DNA of 36,462 bases, from NCBI GenBank assembly GCA_013203045.1, contig JABMQN010000018.1, forward strand, positions 1 through 36,462, written 5' to 3'. A program made the position numbers and the translations under genes. The DNA comes from Chloroflexota bacterium. Its GTDB lineage: Bacteria; Chloroflexota; Dehalococcoidia; SZUA-161; SpSt-899. Shown piece by piece: positions 1 through 7,738 of the stretch; position 1 is the stretch's first letter; each line of letters starts with the position of its first letter. The notes under the pieces were generated by a model. The model did not search any database. It saw nothing but the letters and a program-made list of their open reading frames with translations, and was not told where the DNA came from.

Positions 1-77
1 CTCCCGTTTTTCATCTTGATCTTCTTGGGACTCTGGATCTCAACCTTCTTTCGGCATTTCATGCAATATGCAGTCAT
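1..77 (-). CDS. DUF5679-like small zinc-ribbon protein, truncated by the window edge
   Basis: Too short for the ORF track. On the minus strand an ATG at 77 opens a frame that runs off the left edge and reads MTAYCMKCRKKVEIQSPKKI followed by KMKNG. The Y-C-x-K-C-R start followed by a basic stretch and K-N-G matches my memory of DUF5679 proteins, roughly 45-50 residue zinc ribbons whose second C-P-x-C-G pair would lie outside the window. A Shine-Dalgarno GGGAGG lies seven bases before the ATG. The function of the family is unknown; it presumably binds zinc through the visible CxxC and the missing pair. The gene is divergent from the metallo-beta-lactamase gene. Confidence 0.7.
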   Translation of the reverse strand, partial: MTAYCMKCRKKVEIQSPKKIKMKNG

Positions 78-370
78 AACAATACCTCCCTTTGAACAAA
101 GGCTATTTACTTACAAGACGAGTGGCAACGTTCAGAAGTTCCTGATGGGCTTATGACAGATGGCGGAAGGATGATACTCAGATCGTAGGACGTACCAGGA
201 TGGCTATTGGGGCGAGTTCGGGCTCCTCAGATAGGTTTCCACCAGCTAAGAGAGGGATATCCGTTCACAGGTGGCCTGGCACTTGACAGAAACTCCAAGG
301 AGGCGGGTTTCGATCCCCTTGCTTCGTTTGGTCATTAATCCTTGTTATTTACGGTTGGGACAATTCCCCC

Positions 371-387
371 TTAGGGCTCTGCCCTAA
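371..387. repeat. Short perfect palindrome (REP-like)
   Basis: TTAGGGC-tct-GCCCTAA forms a 7-bp stem with a three-base loop. It lies in non-coding DNA inside a GC-rich stretch and resembles the dispersed palindromes seen in other gaps of this window. No function can be assigned. Confidence 0.55.
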
Positions 388-562
388 AACCCGGGCGGTC
401 CCCACTAACTCCACCCACGGGCTCAGGACGACAACCCGATTCTCCCTTCCGTTTTCTTTTTGGTGCTTCATTATTCACCCACTCTTATAAACTCACGATG
501 ATCTTATAGGATCGAATCAGCTTCGCACGTACAATTAATTTAATTGCATTCTGCAGGGACAG

Positions 563-604
563 GGGTTCGTGCCAGGGGTGAGGGGCTATTCGTAGCTACG
601 AACC
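563..604. repeat. Nested inverted repeat upstream of the MBL hydrolase gene
   Basis: GGGTTCGT (563-570) is complementary to ACGAACCC (597-604). The right arm is also part of a separate perfect 14-base palindrome, TTCGTAGCTACGAA (589-602), so two alternative foldings compete. The site ends 43 bases before the hydrolase ATG, so it could be an operator, an mRNA leader structure or a dispersed repeat. Confidence 0.5.
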
Positions 605-647
605 CGTTTAATGTTACTTTTAGGTTAAATTGTAACGTTTATTTCAG

Positions 648-1520
648 ATGGATGGGCATTTAAATACGAAGTTATTGGGTGTAGGATCCACTAAAGGTAC
701 CCACTTCGCTGTTACTACCTTGTTGGAAGCGATTGCTCCAAACTCAATTCAAACGGGAAAGATTGGGGTAAGCCATGCGTATTCAATCCTTCTTCAGAAA
801 GGGAATCAGCAAGTAATCGTTGATGGTGGGCCCAGCTCCGGGAAGATGGTTGACCAACTGGGCGACAAGCTTCCTTTCTGGGACCGGAACATTGAACTGT
901 TGGTCCTTACTCATCCCGATGCTGATCACATCACTGGACTTGTAGAAGTAATGCAGCGTTACAAGGTGGAGAAAGTCCTGACCAGCGGACAGGAAACCGA
1001 TTCTGATATATACAGGGAATGGTGCAAGCTGATTGATGAGAAAGGGATCGAGCTTATCATTGCTGAAGTCGGGCAGGAGATCATCATGAAGGATGGGATA
1101 CAACTCACAGTTCTTCATCCTCAGGAGACTCCGGTTGAGGGGGCTACCACGGATTTGAATAACAATTCAGTGGTGTTGCAGCTTGAGTATGGGAATTTCA
1201 GCCTTCTTTTAACTGGCGATATTGGAGAGGAAGCAGAGGAGCGCCTTGTGAATGGGAATACAAGATTGAAAAGCACGGTTCTTAAGGTTGCACATCACGG
1301 CTCGAATTCCTCAACTACACCGGAGTTTTTGACTGGTGTTGATCCCCTGTTTGCGGCAATTTCTGCAGGGGCAGATAACAAGTTTGGTCATCCGACAAAT
1401 GAAGTGATTGACAGGATCGAAAAGGTAGTCGTTGAGGATGGGCTCTACGTGACATCAGAAGATGGTGCGATCGAATTCATCACCAATGGGGAAAAGCTGT
1501 GGGTGCAAACCCGGAGATAA
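648..1520 (+). CDS. ComEC/Rec2-type metallo-beta-lactamase fold hydrolase (stand-alone, soluble)
   Basis: The 290-residue product is the metallo-beta-lactamase module found at the C-terminus of the DNA-uptake channel ComEC, here as a free protein. Visible motifs are IVDGG near residue 57, the metal-binding THPDADH near 88-94, LLTGD near 190, KVAHHGS near 215 and a late GHP near 250. There is no competence-domain membrane segment and no signal peptide, so it is probably cytoplasmic. Members cleave phosphodiester or related bonds with two metal ions; the substrate here is unknown. The usual D-V-G-Q-G-D segment before the beta strand is replaced by G-V-S-H-A-Y. No good Shine-Dalgarno precedes the ATG, so the start is uncertain. 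The gene converges on the archaellin-like gene with nine bases between stop codons. Confidence 0.82.
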   Translation: MDGHLNTKLLGVGSTKGTHFAVTTLLEAIAPNSIQTGKIGVSHAYSILLQKGNQQVIVDGGPSSGKMVDQLGDKLPFWDRNIELLVLTHPDADHITGLVEVMQRYKVEKVLTSGQETDSDIYREWCKLIDEKGIELIIAEVGQEIIMKDGIQLTVLHPQETPVEGATTDLNNNSVVLQLEYGNFSLLLTGDIGEEAEERLVNGNTRLKSTVLKVAHHGSNSSTTPEFLTGVDPLFAAISAGADNKFGHPTNEVIDRIEKVVVEDGLYVTSEDGAIEFITNGEKLWVQTRR

Positions 1521-1529
1521 TACGAGTGT

Positions 1530-2669
1530 CTACAACAGGCGCATTATATTATGAAGATAGGCCGGTGTCCTTTTTTGTACGAGCATTGTAGCACCCGTAG
1601 GTGGCATAACCTGCAGATTGAAAACGCTGCTATTTTTCAGGTGTTCAGCGTTGGAATCAATAAAGGGATCATCATCATCGGTACCGTTCGAATAGGAGAC
1701 CCCGTTGAAATCGTGCAACCATATTGTAACAGTAGCTTTCTCAGAATTCTCCAGCAGGTAGTCATCAGTCCCGGTTCCATATCCACCGGCAAATTCCACA
1801 GTCCAGGCACAATCGTCAATGTATGTATTTCCGTCATTATAGGCAACCATGGTTACATTCCTGCCGAGGTCGGAGCCTGTTCCGAACCTGACCTCATCCA
1901 GGTGAATATCAACAGCTCCCGGATCTGAGGTGGCTATGATGGCGACGGAATTGATGGCACCGAGTGTGCTTGCACCGGGATTGTTAAATGCAACAACACC
2001 CTCTGTCCAGACGTTTCCTACCAGCAATGGTATGTCAAAAGTCTCAACTGAAGATGCCCCATTTGTACCTGAGCAAACGGCCAATTGAATGGTTCCTGCC
2101 ACCTGATCAGCGCTTGACTTAACCCAAACGTTCAATTGCTTGGGCCATGTCAGATCTACGGATGCTGCTCCCACGTTATAGTAAGCCAGTGTTCCTGATG
2201 TGAATGCGTCGGCGACAGTGAACTTGTTACTGGCTGGCGTTTCTTTGTAATCGGCCCCGTCGGTTGCTGCCGTAACGTCTGAACCGGAGGCTGTCCATGC
2301 GGTATCACAATCGCTGATCACCGGTGATACCAGTGCTCCGTTGGAGTCAATGCGGTAGAACGGCGTCAGGTCAATAGCCCCTCCGGCTGCAGCCTTGCCC
2401 AGGACTAATTGCAGTCTCGTTACACACTCATCTCCACTGGCAGTTCCTTTATATGCAATTGCGTTCCCAACAAGTTTGATTGTTGATTCGGCTTCTTCGA
2501 TGCCGGAATGTACTACTTCTTCGGTTTTCTGCGAGGAGAAGAGGCCTGCAGATAAAATCGTGTAAGCAAATACTGATGCCACCACGATAAACGCGATCAG
2601 TATAATGGCCGTTTCCAGGCCGGTTATACCCGTCTGATCTTGCTTTATGCGATATACAGTTTTAGTCAT
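1530..2669 (-). CDS. Archaellin-like filament protein with inserted carbohydrate-binding-like domain
   Basis: Residues 1-14 form a class III (prepilin-type) leader ending Q-T-G, followed by ITGLETAIILIAFIVVAS, the hallmark N-terminal helix of archaellins. The C-terminus has PPTGATMLVQKRTPAYLHNI, matching the archaellin C-terminal beta-domain ending 'PPxGAxLxxxRTxPxxxxxV'. Between them lies an insertion of roughly 170 residues (about 90-265) with a jelly-roll pattern (repeated W-x-K-Q/S strands and an IHLDEVRFG ending), similar to carbohydrate-binding modules. At 379 residues it is longer than most archaellins (about 200-250). GAGGG precedes the ATG by seven bases. It is the downstream gene of a two-gene unit with the smaller archaellin-like gene, 56 bases apart. 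No motor, ATPase or prepilin peptidase gene is in the window. A type IV pilin of the archaellin superfamily used for adhesion is equally possible. Confidence 0.8.
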   Translation of the reverse strand: MTKTVYRIKQDQTGITGLETAIILIAFIVVASVFAYTILSAGLFSSQKTEEVVHSGIEEAESTIKLVGNAIAYKGTASGDECVTRLQLVLGKAAAGGAIDLTPFYRIDSNGALVSPVISDCDTAWTASGSDVTAATDGADYKETPASNKFTVADAFTSGTLAYYNVGAASVDLTWPKQLNVWVKSSADQVAGTIQLAVCSGTNGASSVETFDIPLLVGNVWTEGVVAFNNPGASTLGAINSVAIIATSDPGAVDIHLDEVRFGTGSDLGRNVTMVAYNDGNTYIDDCAWTVEFAGGYGTGTDDYLLENSEKATVTIWLHDFNGVSYSNGTDDDDPFIDSNAEHLKNSSVFNLQVMPPTGATMLVQKRTPAYLHNIMRLL

Positions 2670-2725
2670 TTACAGTCCCTCGCGCTCAATCCTTAATATT
2701 GGAGAGCAATCTGGGCTTGTTTGTT

Positions 2726-3286
2726 CTATTGGAGATTCATCACCGGCGCTAATTCTTCCGGTGTAGTCCTTTTAATGGTCACGTTTTCTCCATCAGGAGT
2801 CGTGATCTTGATAGTGAAGGTGGTGTCAGCACTTGGACCAGAGTCAAGAGATTCACCAAGCAGAGCGGTGATGTGGAATGTTTCACCGATTTCCAACATG
2901 TCATCACCGTCGCCGTAGACATATTCCTTGGATTTCCACGGAATATTAGTTATCTCCCCGTCTTCATCGACATAGGATATTTCAACTACATTATTAGGAG
3001 GAGACGTGAAATTTAGGGGCACCGCGTCTCCCGGGATTGCCACAGTAAACATGACCTCGTTCACATTCGTGTTGGTAGGGTTACATTTAACGAAGACAGT
3101 TCCTCTCAGTTCCAGAGCGTTACTGTTATCTGTACCGTATACCGTGACACTACTGTCATCTGAGGATAGACTTGAATAGGCAAGCAGTCCTGCTACAGCC
3201 AGAGCTGCAATTGTAATGCCCGCCACTGAGATTCTGCTAATACCGCCTTGATGCTTGTGTACTTTTCGTAGCAGATTCATTACCAT
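2726..3286 (-). CDS. Archaellin/type IV pilin-like minor filament protein
   Basis: With the start at 3286 (AAAGGAGT about nine bases upstream) the protein has 186 residues; the ORF track starts 39 codons too early. A short basic leader ends H-Q-G-G and is followed by ISRISVAGITIAALAVAGLLAY, a class III type signal and hydrophobic helix. The ectodomain carries ELRGTVFVKCNPTNTNVNEV and ends in TPDGENVTIKRTTPEELAPV, which matches the archaellin C-terminal pattern. It lacks the strict TGLETA sequence, so it may be a minor subunit or cap instead of the main filament protein. It is first in the unit and is probably co-transcribed with the larger archaellin-like gene. Confidence 0.72.
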   Translation of the reverse strand: MVMNLLRKVHKHQGGISRISVAGITIAALAVAGLLAYSSLSSDDSSVTVYGTDNSNALELRGTVFVKCNPTNTNVNEVMFTVAIPGDAVPLNFTSPPNNVVEISYVDEDGEITNIPWKSKEYVYGDGDDMLEIGETFHITALLGESLDSGPSADTTFTIKITTPDGENVTIKRTTPEELAPVMNLQ

Positions 3287-3350
3287 TCGGCCTTTACTCC
3301 TTTCCTCAGAAGTGATCCTTATAACAACAACAGAGTTGCCCATTGAAATC

Positions 3351-3362
3351 GGGTTTATATAG
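3351..3362 (-). promoter_or_regulatory. TATATAAAC box upstream of archaellin-like operon
   Basis: On the minus strand CTATATAAACCC lies about 65 bases before the chosen start of the first archaellin-like gene. The same nine bases TATATAAAC occur about 48 bases upstream of the FnIII surface gene (7661-7669). This fits an AT-rich -10 region but no matching -35 is evident, so it is only a candidate. Confidence 0.25.
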
Positions 3363-3531
3363 ATTTTACAAAAGAAGGGGGGGCTCGGATACCGTGCCGG
3401 CACTCATTTTGATTTGGGGGAATGCCCTCAGAGGTATGGGGGAAACTGTAAACGACGAAGCTCCGGTAGACTTCATTTTTAAATGACAGTTTGGGACAGG
3501 AGTACTGTTTGGAAGTGCCTATGAAATAACA

Positions 3532-3565
3532 AGCCAGAAGCATATTTTAGAATATGCTTCTGGCT
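3532..3565 (-). terminator. 15-bp perfect hairpin, likely terminator of the SDR gene
   Basis: AGCCAGAAGCATATT (3532-3546) pairs perfectly with AATATGCTTCTGGCT (3551-3565) around a four-base loop. It begins 32 bases after the SDR stop codon and is followed on the minus strand by TTGTTATTT. Stem quality, position and the T-rich tail fit a Rho-independent terminator. Confidence 0.75.
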
Positions 3566-3597
3566 CAGATTGAAATTTCTCTCTGAACTAAAGTCTG

Positions 3598-4500
3598 TTA
3601 GAATACGATTGCGGGCATCCCCAGATCTCCGAGCGTGCGGATCTGATCATGCAGTTCGCCGACAGTCCATTTTCTCTCGATATCGATCTTTTTCGCGACT
3701 TGCCATGATGTGAATAATTCAAGATTGCCACCCCGGATCGAGAAGATGTGCCCGGTGATGTCTTGAGCCTGGTCGCTTGCAAGGTAGGCAACCAATGGAG
3801 AAATGTTTTCTGGGGCCATTCCATCGAACTGGTCCTCGGGCACCTCAGCGAACATCCCATACTTGTCCGTCTGAACCGTCATCCTCGTTCTGGCCATAGG
3901 GCACACAGCATTACTGGTAATTCCGTACTTTTCCATCTCACGGGCCCAAACTGCCGTTAATACCGCAGTGCCGCCCTTAGCTGACGAATAATTGGGCTGT
4001 CCCGGGCTTCCTATGATCGCTGCATGAGAGATGGTATTGATAATACGCCCGTTGATCTGGTTTCCTGCCTTGGCCTGCTCTCTCCAGTAAGTGATGGCCC
4101 ATTTCCCGACGTTGAACGTTCCCTTCAAGTGAACCGCAATTACGAGGTCCCATTCCTCTTCTGCCATATTGAACGTCATTTTGTCCCTGAGGATACCTGC
4201 GTTATTTACCACGATATCCAGCCTGCCAAACTTGGCGACGGCATCGTCGATCATCTGTTTGGTCCCTTGGAAATCAGCGACACTTGCATAACTGGCGATG
4301 GCTTCACCACCTGCATCGGCAATTTCCTTAACAACGTTATCAGCGGGACCGGCAGAAGCGTTTCCCGAGCCATCCCATTCGGTGCCGAGGTCATTTATTA
4401 CCAGCTTGGCACCTTCTTCAGCCAATGCCAGCGCATGGCTTCTACCAAGTCCGGCTCCGGCACCTGTGACTATTGCTACCTTACCATCCAGAATTCCCAT
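3598..4500 (-). CDS. SDR-family hydroxyacyl-CoA dehydrogenase-like oxidoreductase (MFE-2 type)
   Basis: A 300-residue classical short-chain dehydrogenase. It has the NAD(P) motif TGAGAGLG near residue 15, NNAG near 100, a catalytic Ser in the NTISHAA strand and the Tyr/Lys pair in YSSAK near 175. The stretch NAVCPMARTRMT and the C-terminal extension (SIRGGNLELFTSWQVAKK, then W-T-V-G-E-L) resemble the dehydrogenase domain of peroxisomal multifunctional enzyme type 2 and its actinobacterial relatives, which oxidise (3R)-hydroxyacyl-CoA. An NAD-linked beta-oxidation step is therefore likely, but the substrate is unproven. The ATG at 4500 is chosen because AGGAGG abuts the earlier ATG (4512) with only one base between. 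The gene stands alone and is followed by a strong hairpin terminator. Confidence 0.82.
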   Translation of the reverse strand: MGILDGKVAIVTGAGAGLGRSHALALAEEGAKLVINDLGTEWDGSGNASAGPADNVVKEIADAGGEAIASYASVADFQGTKQMIDDAVAKFGRLDIVVNNAGILRDKMTFNMAEEEWDLVIAVHLKGTFNVGKWAITYWREQAKAGNQINGRIINTISHAAIIGSPGQPNYSSAKGGTAVLTAVWAREMEKYGITSNAVCPMARTRMTVQTDKYGMFAEVPEDQFDGMAPENISPLVAYLASDQAQDITGHIFSIRGGNLELFTSWQVAKKIDIERKWTVGELHDQIRTLGDLGMPAIVF

Positions 4501-5003
4501 TGTTTCTTTCATACCTCCTGATTATGTTTGATACTATTTATGTATTTATCAATCTCAGTCGAATCACAATCTGTGCATTGGGGGACAACTTCTATCATGT
4601 TTTCATATATTTCAGTTGGTGCCAGTTACCCAGCGATATTGAGATTGGGATGCCCGGAAATCAGCAATTGGGGTCGGCACTGGTTGCACAATAATAATGC
4701 GATCTTCGTTCCAAGTGGTAACAATTTTACACTAGGAGTGAATAAAGAGTCAATATTATGCGCATAAATTCGTCCAAAACTGTAAATGATGGCCGGGGAA
4801 ACCTGACAGGAAAAATAAAGGGGCATCATCATGGTACCACAAGGATATTTAATAGGGGGAACCTGATAGGATACACTTGGTAAAGAGAGTAAGATGGACT
4901 AACTTACAGATTGCTGATGGAGTCTCGATGATGGGTGAAGTGGCATGGTTGAGGAGTCTTTTGTGATCTTCAAATGAGTCCAGAGGTGATAAGGAGGCGA
5001 ATA
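4501..5003. other. Intergenic gap between divergent SDR and lipoprotein genes
   Basis: About 500 bases with promoters for both flanking genes presumably inside. Small ORFs in it lack family resemblance and ribosome sites. The only structure I see is an imperfect direct repeat of 16 bases, GGGGAAACCTGACAGG at 4795 and GGGGGAACCTGATAGG at 4855, exactly 60 bases apart. Confidence 0.5.
4795..4870. repeat. Imperfect 16-base direct repeat, 60-base period
   Basis: GGGGAAACCTGACAGG (4795-4810) and GGGGGAACCTGATAGG (4855-4870) differ at two positions. They lie 130-210 bases upstream of the lipoprotein gene. The spacing of nearly six helical turns would put two bound proteins on nearly the same DNA face, so an activator or repressor site is conceivable. 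Confidence 0.35.
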
Positions 5004-6275
5004 GTGAGAGCTTTAGGCCAAAAGGGAATTATGATTCTGGGAGTTCTGTTACTGGTGCCGATGCTAATGATGGCATGTGGTGGTAGTAGCGATGATAATG
5101 GTGATCTTACTTTGCCACCTGATGGGACAGAGACTCCTCCATTAACAAAGATCACCATCGGCAATCTCACAGATAAAACTGGAGTAGCATCAAATGCTCT
5201 CAGTGTTATAGACAAGGCACTGGAGGACATGGTTGAGTATGCCAATGAACAGGCCATGATCCCTGGCGTTGAGTTGGATATTGAAATCTATGATGGACAA
5301 TGGGACCCCTCCAAGGACATACCTGGCTACGAATGGTTAAGGGAGAAAGGGGCAGATTTGATCTGGACCCCTGTACCACCAGCGGTTGAAACACTTCAGA
5401 CCAAAGTAAATGATGACCAGTTTGTGTTATTTGCGGCTACGGCTAATATTGACTTGAAGGAACTGGCAGGCGGATATGAGTTCAGCTTGGGTATCACACC
5501 TGAATATGAAGCCTACACGCTACTCAAGTGGATCGTCGAAAACGATCCCGATTTTCCCCAAGACAGACCGGCCAGGATTGGCGGAGCGTCGTGGCTTGAT
5601 GGCTACAGCGCCATTTGGTTCGCAGCAGCAGAGAATTATGCTGAAGTTCACCCGGATCAGTTTGAGTGGGTTGAGGGATATCTGAACGAGTTCTCGTTTA
5701 TCTGGGATGTTGAAATCGAAGGGCTTAAGGATTGCGACTATGTCTTCGTGCCCACTCCAATGCACAAGTTTGTGGAGGATTACCGTCGTGCCGGATACAC
5801 GCAGGCAAAATTCGTCGGCTCTGATGTTCCAGCTGCTTTTCTTGGGATGATAGATCAGGCCGAGCTTTGGGATGAGATTGATGGCATGCTGTTCACCAGA
5901 TCATCTCAATGGTATAACGAAGAAGGGTTGATAATTGATTTAACGAACAAACTCCTGAATGAGGAACATCCGAGCAGCGCCGAAGATATCCGTCGGATGG
6001 GTTCGGGATATCTTTCGGGTCAACAGATATATATGATGATAGAGATTATAAAGAATGCAGTCGAAACAGTGGGGCCAGAGAATTTCAATTCGGAAGCTCT
6101 ATTCGATGCTGCAACATCGTTTTCGTTCACACTAGATGGTGTAGAAAACTTTGCCAGTTTTGACGAGACTAAGCGCTATGCCCAGAATTACTATGGTATA
6201 TACGAAGCACGTGCAGATGGGGAAAACCTGTTTAGAGCTGACCCTGAATGGCATGAGCAGATATTTACTCCATAG
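5004..6275 (+). CDS. Branched-chain amino acid-type ABC substrate-binding lipoprotein
   Basis: A Peripla_BP_6 (LivJ/K-like) periplasmic-binding-protein fold anchored as a lipoprotein. A GTG start at 5004 is favoured because AGGAGG lies six bases upstream; the ATG at 4974 would put that Shine-Dalgarno inside the gene. The signal peptide then reads basic residues, ILGVLLLVPMLMMA, and Cys 25 followed by GGSSDDNG. The binding domain opens with ITIGNLTDKTG and contains YDGQWDPSKDIPGYEWLREK, typical of family lobe 1. It is a clear paralogue of the lipoprotein at 29239-30525 across its length. No permease or ATPase genes accompany it, so it must use a transporter encoded elsewhere or act as a sensor. 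The ligand is unknown; small carboxylates, amides or aromatics are usual for the family. Confidence 0.85.
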   Translation: MRALGQKGIMILGVLLLVPMLMMACGGSSDDNGDLTLPPDGTETPPLTKITIGNLTDKTGVASNALSVIDKALEDMVEYANEQAMIPGVELDIEIYDGQWDPSKDIPGYEWLREKGADLIWTPVPPAVETLQTKVNDDQFVLFAATANIDLKELAGGYEFSLGITPEYEAYTLLKWIVENDPDFPQDRPARIGGASWLDGYSAIWFAAAENYAEVHPDQFEWVEGYLNEFSFIWDVEIEGLKDCDYVFVPTPMHKFVEDYRRAGYTQAKFVGSDVPAAFLGMIDQAELWDEIDGMLFTRSSQWYNEEGLIIDLTNKLLNEEHPSSAEDIRRMGSGYLSGQQIYMMIEIIKNAVETVGPENFNSEALFDAATSFSFTLDGVENFASFDETKRYAQNYYGIYEARADGENLFRADPEWHEQIFTP

Positions 6276-6277
6276 TC

Positions 6278-6302
6278 ACGAGCCTCACACTGGATAGCTC
6301 GT
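6278..6302 (+). terminator. Weak hairpin after the lipoprotein gene
   Basis: ACGAGC (6278-6283) pairs with GCTCGT (6297-6302) just after the stop codon, followed by TCTTTACT. The stem is only six base pairs with a long loop, so this is a tentative terminator. Confidence 0.35.
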
Positions 6303-6371
6303 TCTTTACTGTTGCTATGTTGTCACATCCATTCGACTACTCACTCGCCATTTCGCATCTGGTGGTCACTG

Positions 6372-7613
6372 CTATCTCTTGAGACGTCTCACAGATAGAT
6401 GAACTAGCAACACGGTAGCTAGCAGTAATGCTAATCCTCCGCAGATCCATCCGGCTCTAGACCATTTAGAGTTCGTCTCATTGGGAGAAGATGACTGGCT
6501 GGCCTCAGATCCGACGAGGTCAGTGTTCCTCAGATCTAAGTTCGGATCGTTTGGATTTAGAGGCTGTATCGGTTCGGTGGTTGGGAACGGATCAAGTGTT
6601 GGCGAGATCGTTGTTGGCATTGGAGTTACTTTAGATGTAGTTCCGGGCGTCGTTTCGGCAGTAGGAGTAGTCATTGGTGTGGAAGGACTCACCAAGGCAA
6701 ACCTGTGCAAATGTGAGATCGAAAAGGTAATCGTGTTCAATTCCGGATTCAACACGCTGTTAACAAATTCCCATTCCCCGTTTGATTCATTAAAGATGGC
6801 AATAGCTAGATTGGACTCATCAATACTCTGCAATAACATATCATCCGAATAGGACAAGCACACATCTATTCCGGGCATAATGAACGACCCTTTTTGCCAC
6901 CAAGCGTAGACTGTAATTACGTCATAGTTGTCCGGAGGAGATAGAGATATAAGTGTTGGCGATAGTGTAATTGAACTCAAAGGGTTCATTGATGAATCTA
7001 GAATCTGTGCTCCGACTGGAATTTGGATGACCAAATCTTTGTTGACAGTACTGGCATATACATCTTCCATTAATGTCCCATTAGGTTGGATGAGCCATGT
7101 TGTTATCTTTCCATCAAGGTCTAGCATCAGACGTGGAGAAGCCCATCCCGTAATATCGTCTGATGTAGCGAATGATGCACAATTGGAAAGACCAGACCAG
7201 TTCGGAATTTCGTCTGATGTTTTAAGTGCGAAAAATCCCCCAGTATCTGGTATAGTATCTGTGATTACCATTGTTTCGGAAGTGCCTGCTGGTTGAGGTA
7301 TAGGGATGTTGCTTACTTGATTTGCATTATTCCAATCAGTTTCAGTGGTAATTGGTTGTGAAGAGTATCGTATATCGTATTGAGTAGCTATTCCCCGATC
7401 ATCATCATCACCAGGAGCTGTCCATGTTAAGGTTAATGATTCTTCCGATGGATTGATCACCATTAGATCGGTCACGGAATCTGGAGGTACTGTATCTTCG
7501 ATGATAAAATTTCCATTCACCGTTTGACTTGTAGCTGGAGCAATGTGGGGCCATACCGTCAGAAGTAAAACAGTTAGCCAAAGCATAGTAGTTCGAAATA
7601 CCGTTTTGTTCAT
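6372..7613 (-). CDS. Surface protein with fibronectin type III domain and C-terminal membrane anchor
   Basis: A 413-residue exported protein. Residues 1-30 form a signal peptide (MLWLTVLLLTVWP core). Residues about 43-148 form an FnIII domain with LTLTWTAPGDDDDRG and YDIRYS, a form common in bacterial extracellular proteins. A central beta-rich region (about 150-305) contains IPVGAQILD and ends in HLHRFALVSPS. Then comes a Thr/Pro-rich stalk (about 308-365) rich in TTP/PTP, a transmembrane helix (GLALLLATVLLVHL) and a short basic tail VRRLKR. The outside is thus displayed on a stalk above the membrane. The Thr/Pro stalk is likely to be O-glycosylated, by analogy only. It is last in the surface-protein cluster and has its own candidate promoter box. 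No enzyme motif is visible. Confidence 0.75.
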   Translation of the reverse strand: MNKTVFRTTMLWLTVLLLTVWPHIAPATSQTVNGNFIIEDTVPPDSVTDLMVINPSEESLTLTWTAPGDDDDRGIATQYDIRYSSQPITTETDWNNANQVSNIPIPQPAGTSETMVITDTIPDTGGFFALKTSDEIPNWSGLSNCASFATSDDITGWASPRLMLDLDGKITTWLIQPNGTLMEDVYASTVNKDLVIQIPVGAQILDSSMNPLSSITLSPTLISLSPPDNYDVITVYAWWQKGSFIMPGIDVCLSYSDDMLLQSIDESNLAIAIFNESNGEWEFVNSVLNPELNTITFSISHLHRFALVSPSTPMTTPTAETTPGTTSKVTPMPTTISPTLDPFPTTEPIQPLNPNDPNLDLRNTDLVGSEASQSSSPNETNSKWSRAGWICGGLALLLATVLLVHLSVRRLKR

Positions 7614-7660
7614 TTACATTGCCTGACGTTTGAATTCAAGATTAGATTTGAAAACCTATT

Positions 7661-7669
7661 GTTTATATA
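7661..7669 (-). promoter_or_regulatory. TATATAAAC box upstream of FnIII surface gene
   Basis: TATATAAAC on the minus strand lies about 48 bases before the ATG at 7613 and just after the terminator hairpin of the preceding gene, the right place for a new promoter. The same nine bases precede the archaellin-like operon. No -35 element was identified. Confidence 0.28.
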
Positions 7670-7673
7670 AGAA

Positions 7674-7705
7674 AGAGCGGGGTGAAACATTTCATGCCCC
7701 GCTCT
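7674..7705 (-). terminator. Hairpin terminator of the 335-aa surface protein gene
   Basis: AGAGCGGGG (7674-7682) pairs perfectly with CCCCGCTCT (7697-7705). It starts 33 bases after the stop codon at 7739 and is followed on the minus strand by TTCTTATATAA, giving a GC-rich stem with a T-rich tail. Confidence 0.75.
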
Positions 7706-7738
7706 GACGGATATTACTCTTTGGAAAACCGTGTACCT

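Larger units (their letters stand above)
78..647. other. Long intergenic gap with palindromes, no gene seen
   Basis: About 570 bases separate the divergent DUF5679-like and metallo-beta-lactamase genes. I see no convincing ORF, tRNA or rRNA. The gap holds a 7-bp perfect hairpin with a three-base loop (371-387) and a nested inverted repeat just before the hydrolase gene (563-604). The rest looks like non-coding sequence carrying the promoters of both flanking genes, which I cannot place with confidence. Confidence 0.6.

Noticed and set aside
325-345. GGGTTTCGATCCCC, resembling a tRNA T-arm
   Set aside because: The stem pairs poorly beyond three bases and no acceptor, D or anticodon arm can be built from the upstream sequence.
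4473-4832. Small ORFs (68-79 codons) between SDR and lipoprotein genes
   Set aside because: They overlap on both strands without ribosome sites or family resemblance and look like chance frames in AT-rich DNA.
6379-6388. GAGACGTCTC palindrome at the end of the FnIII gene as a terminator
   Set aside because: It lies within the last codons of the gene and has no T tract or extended stem outside the coding region.
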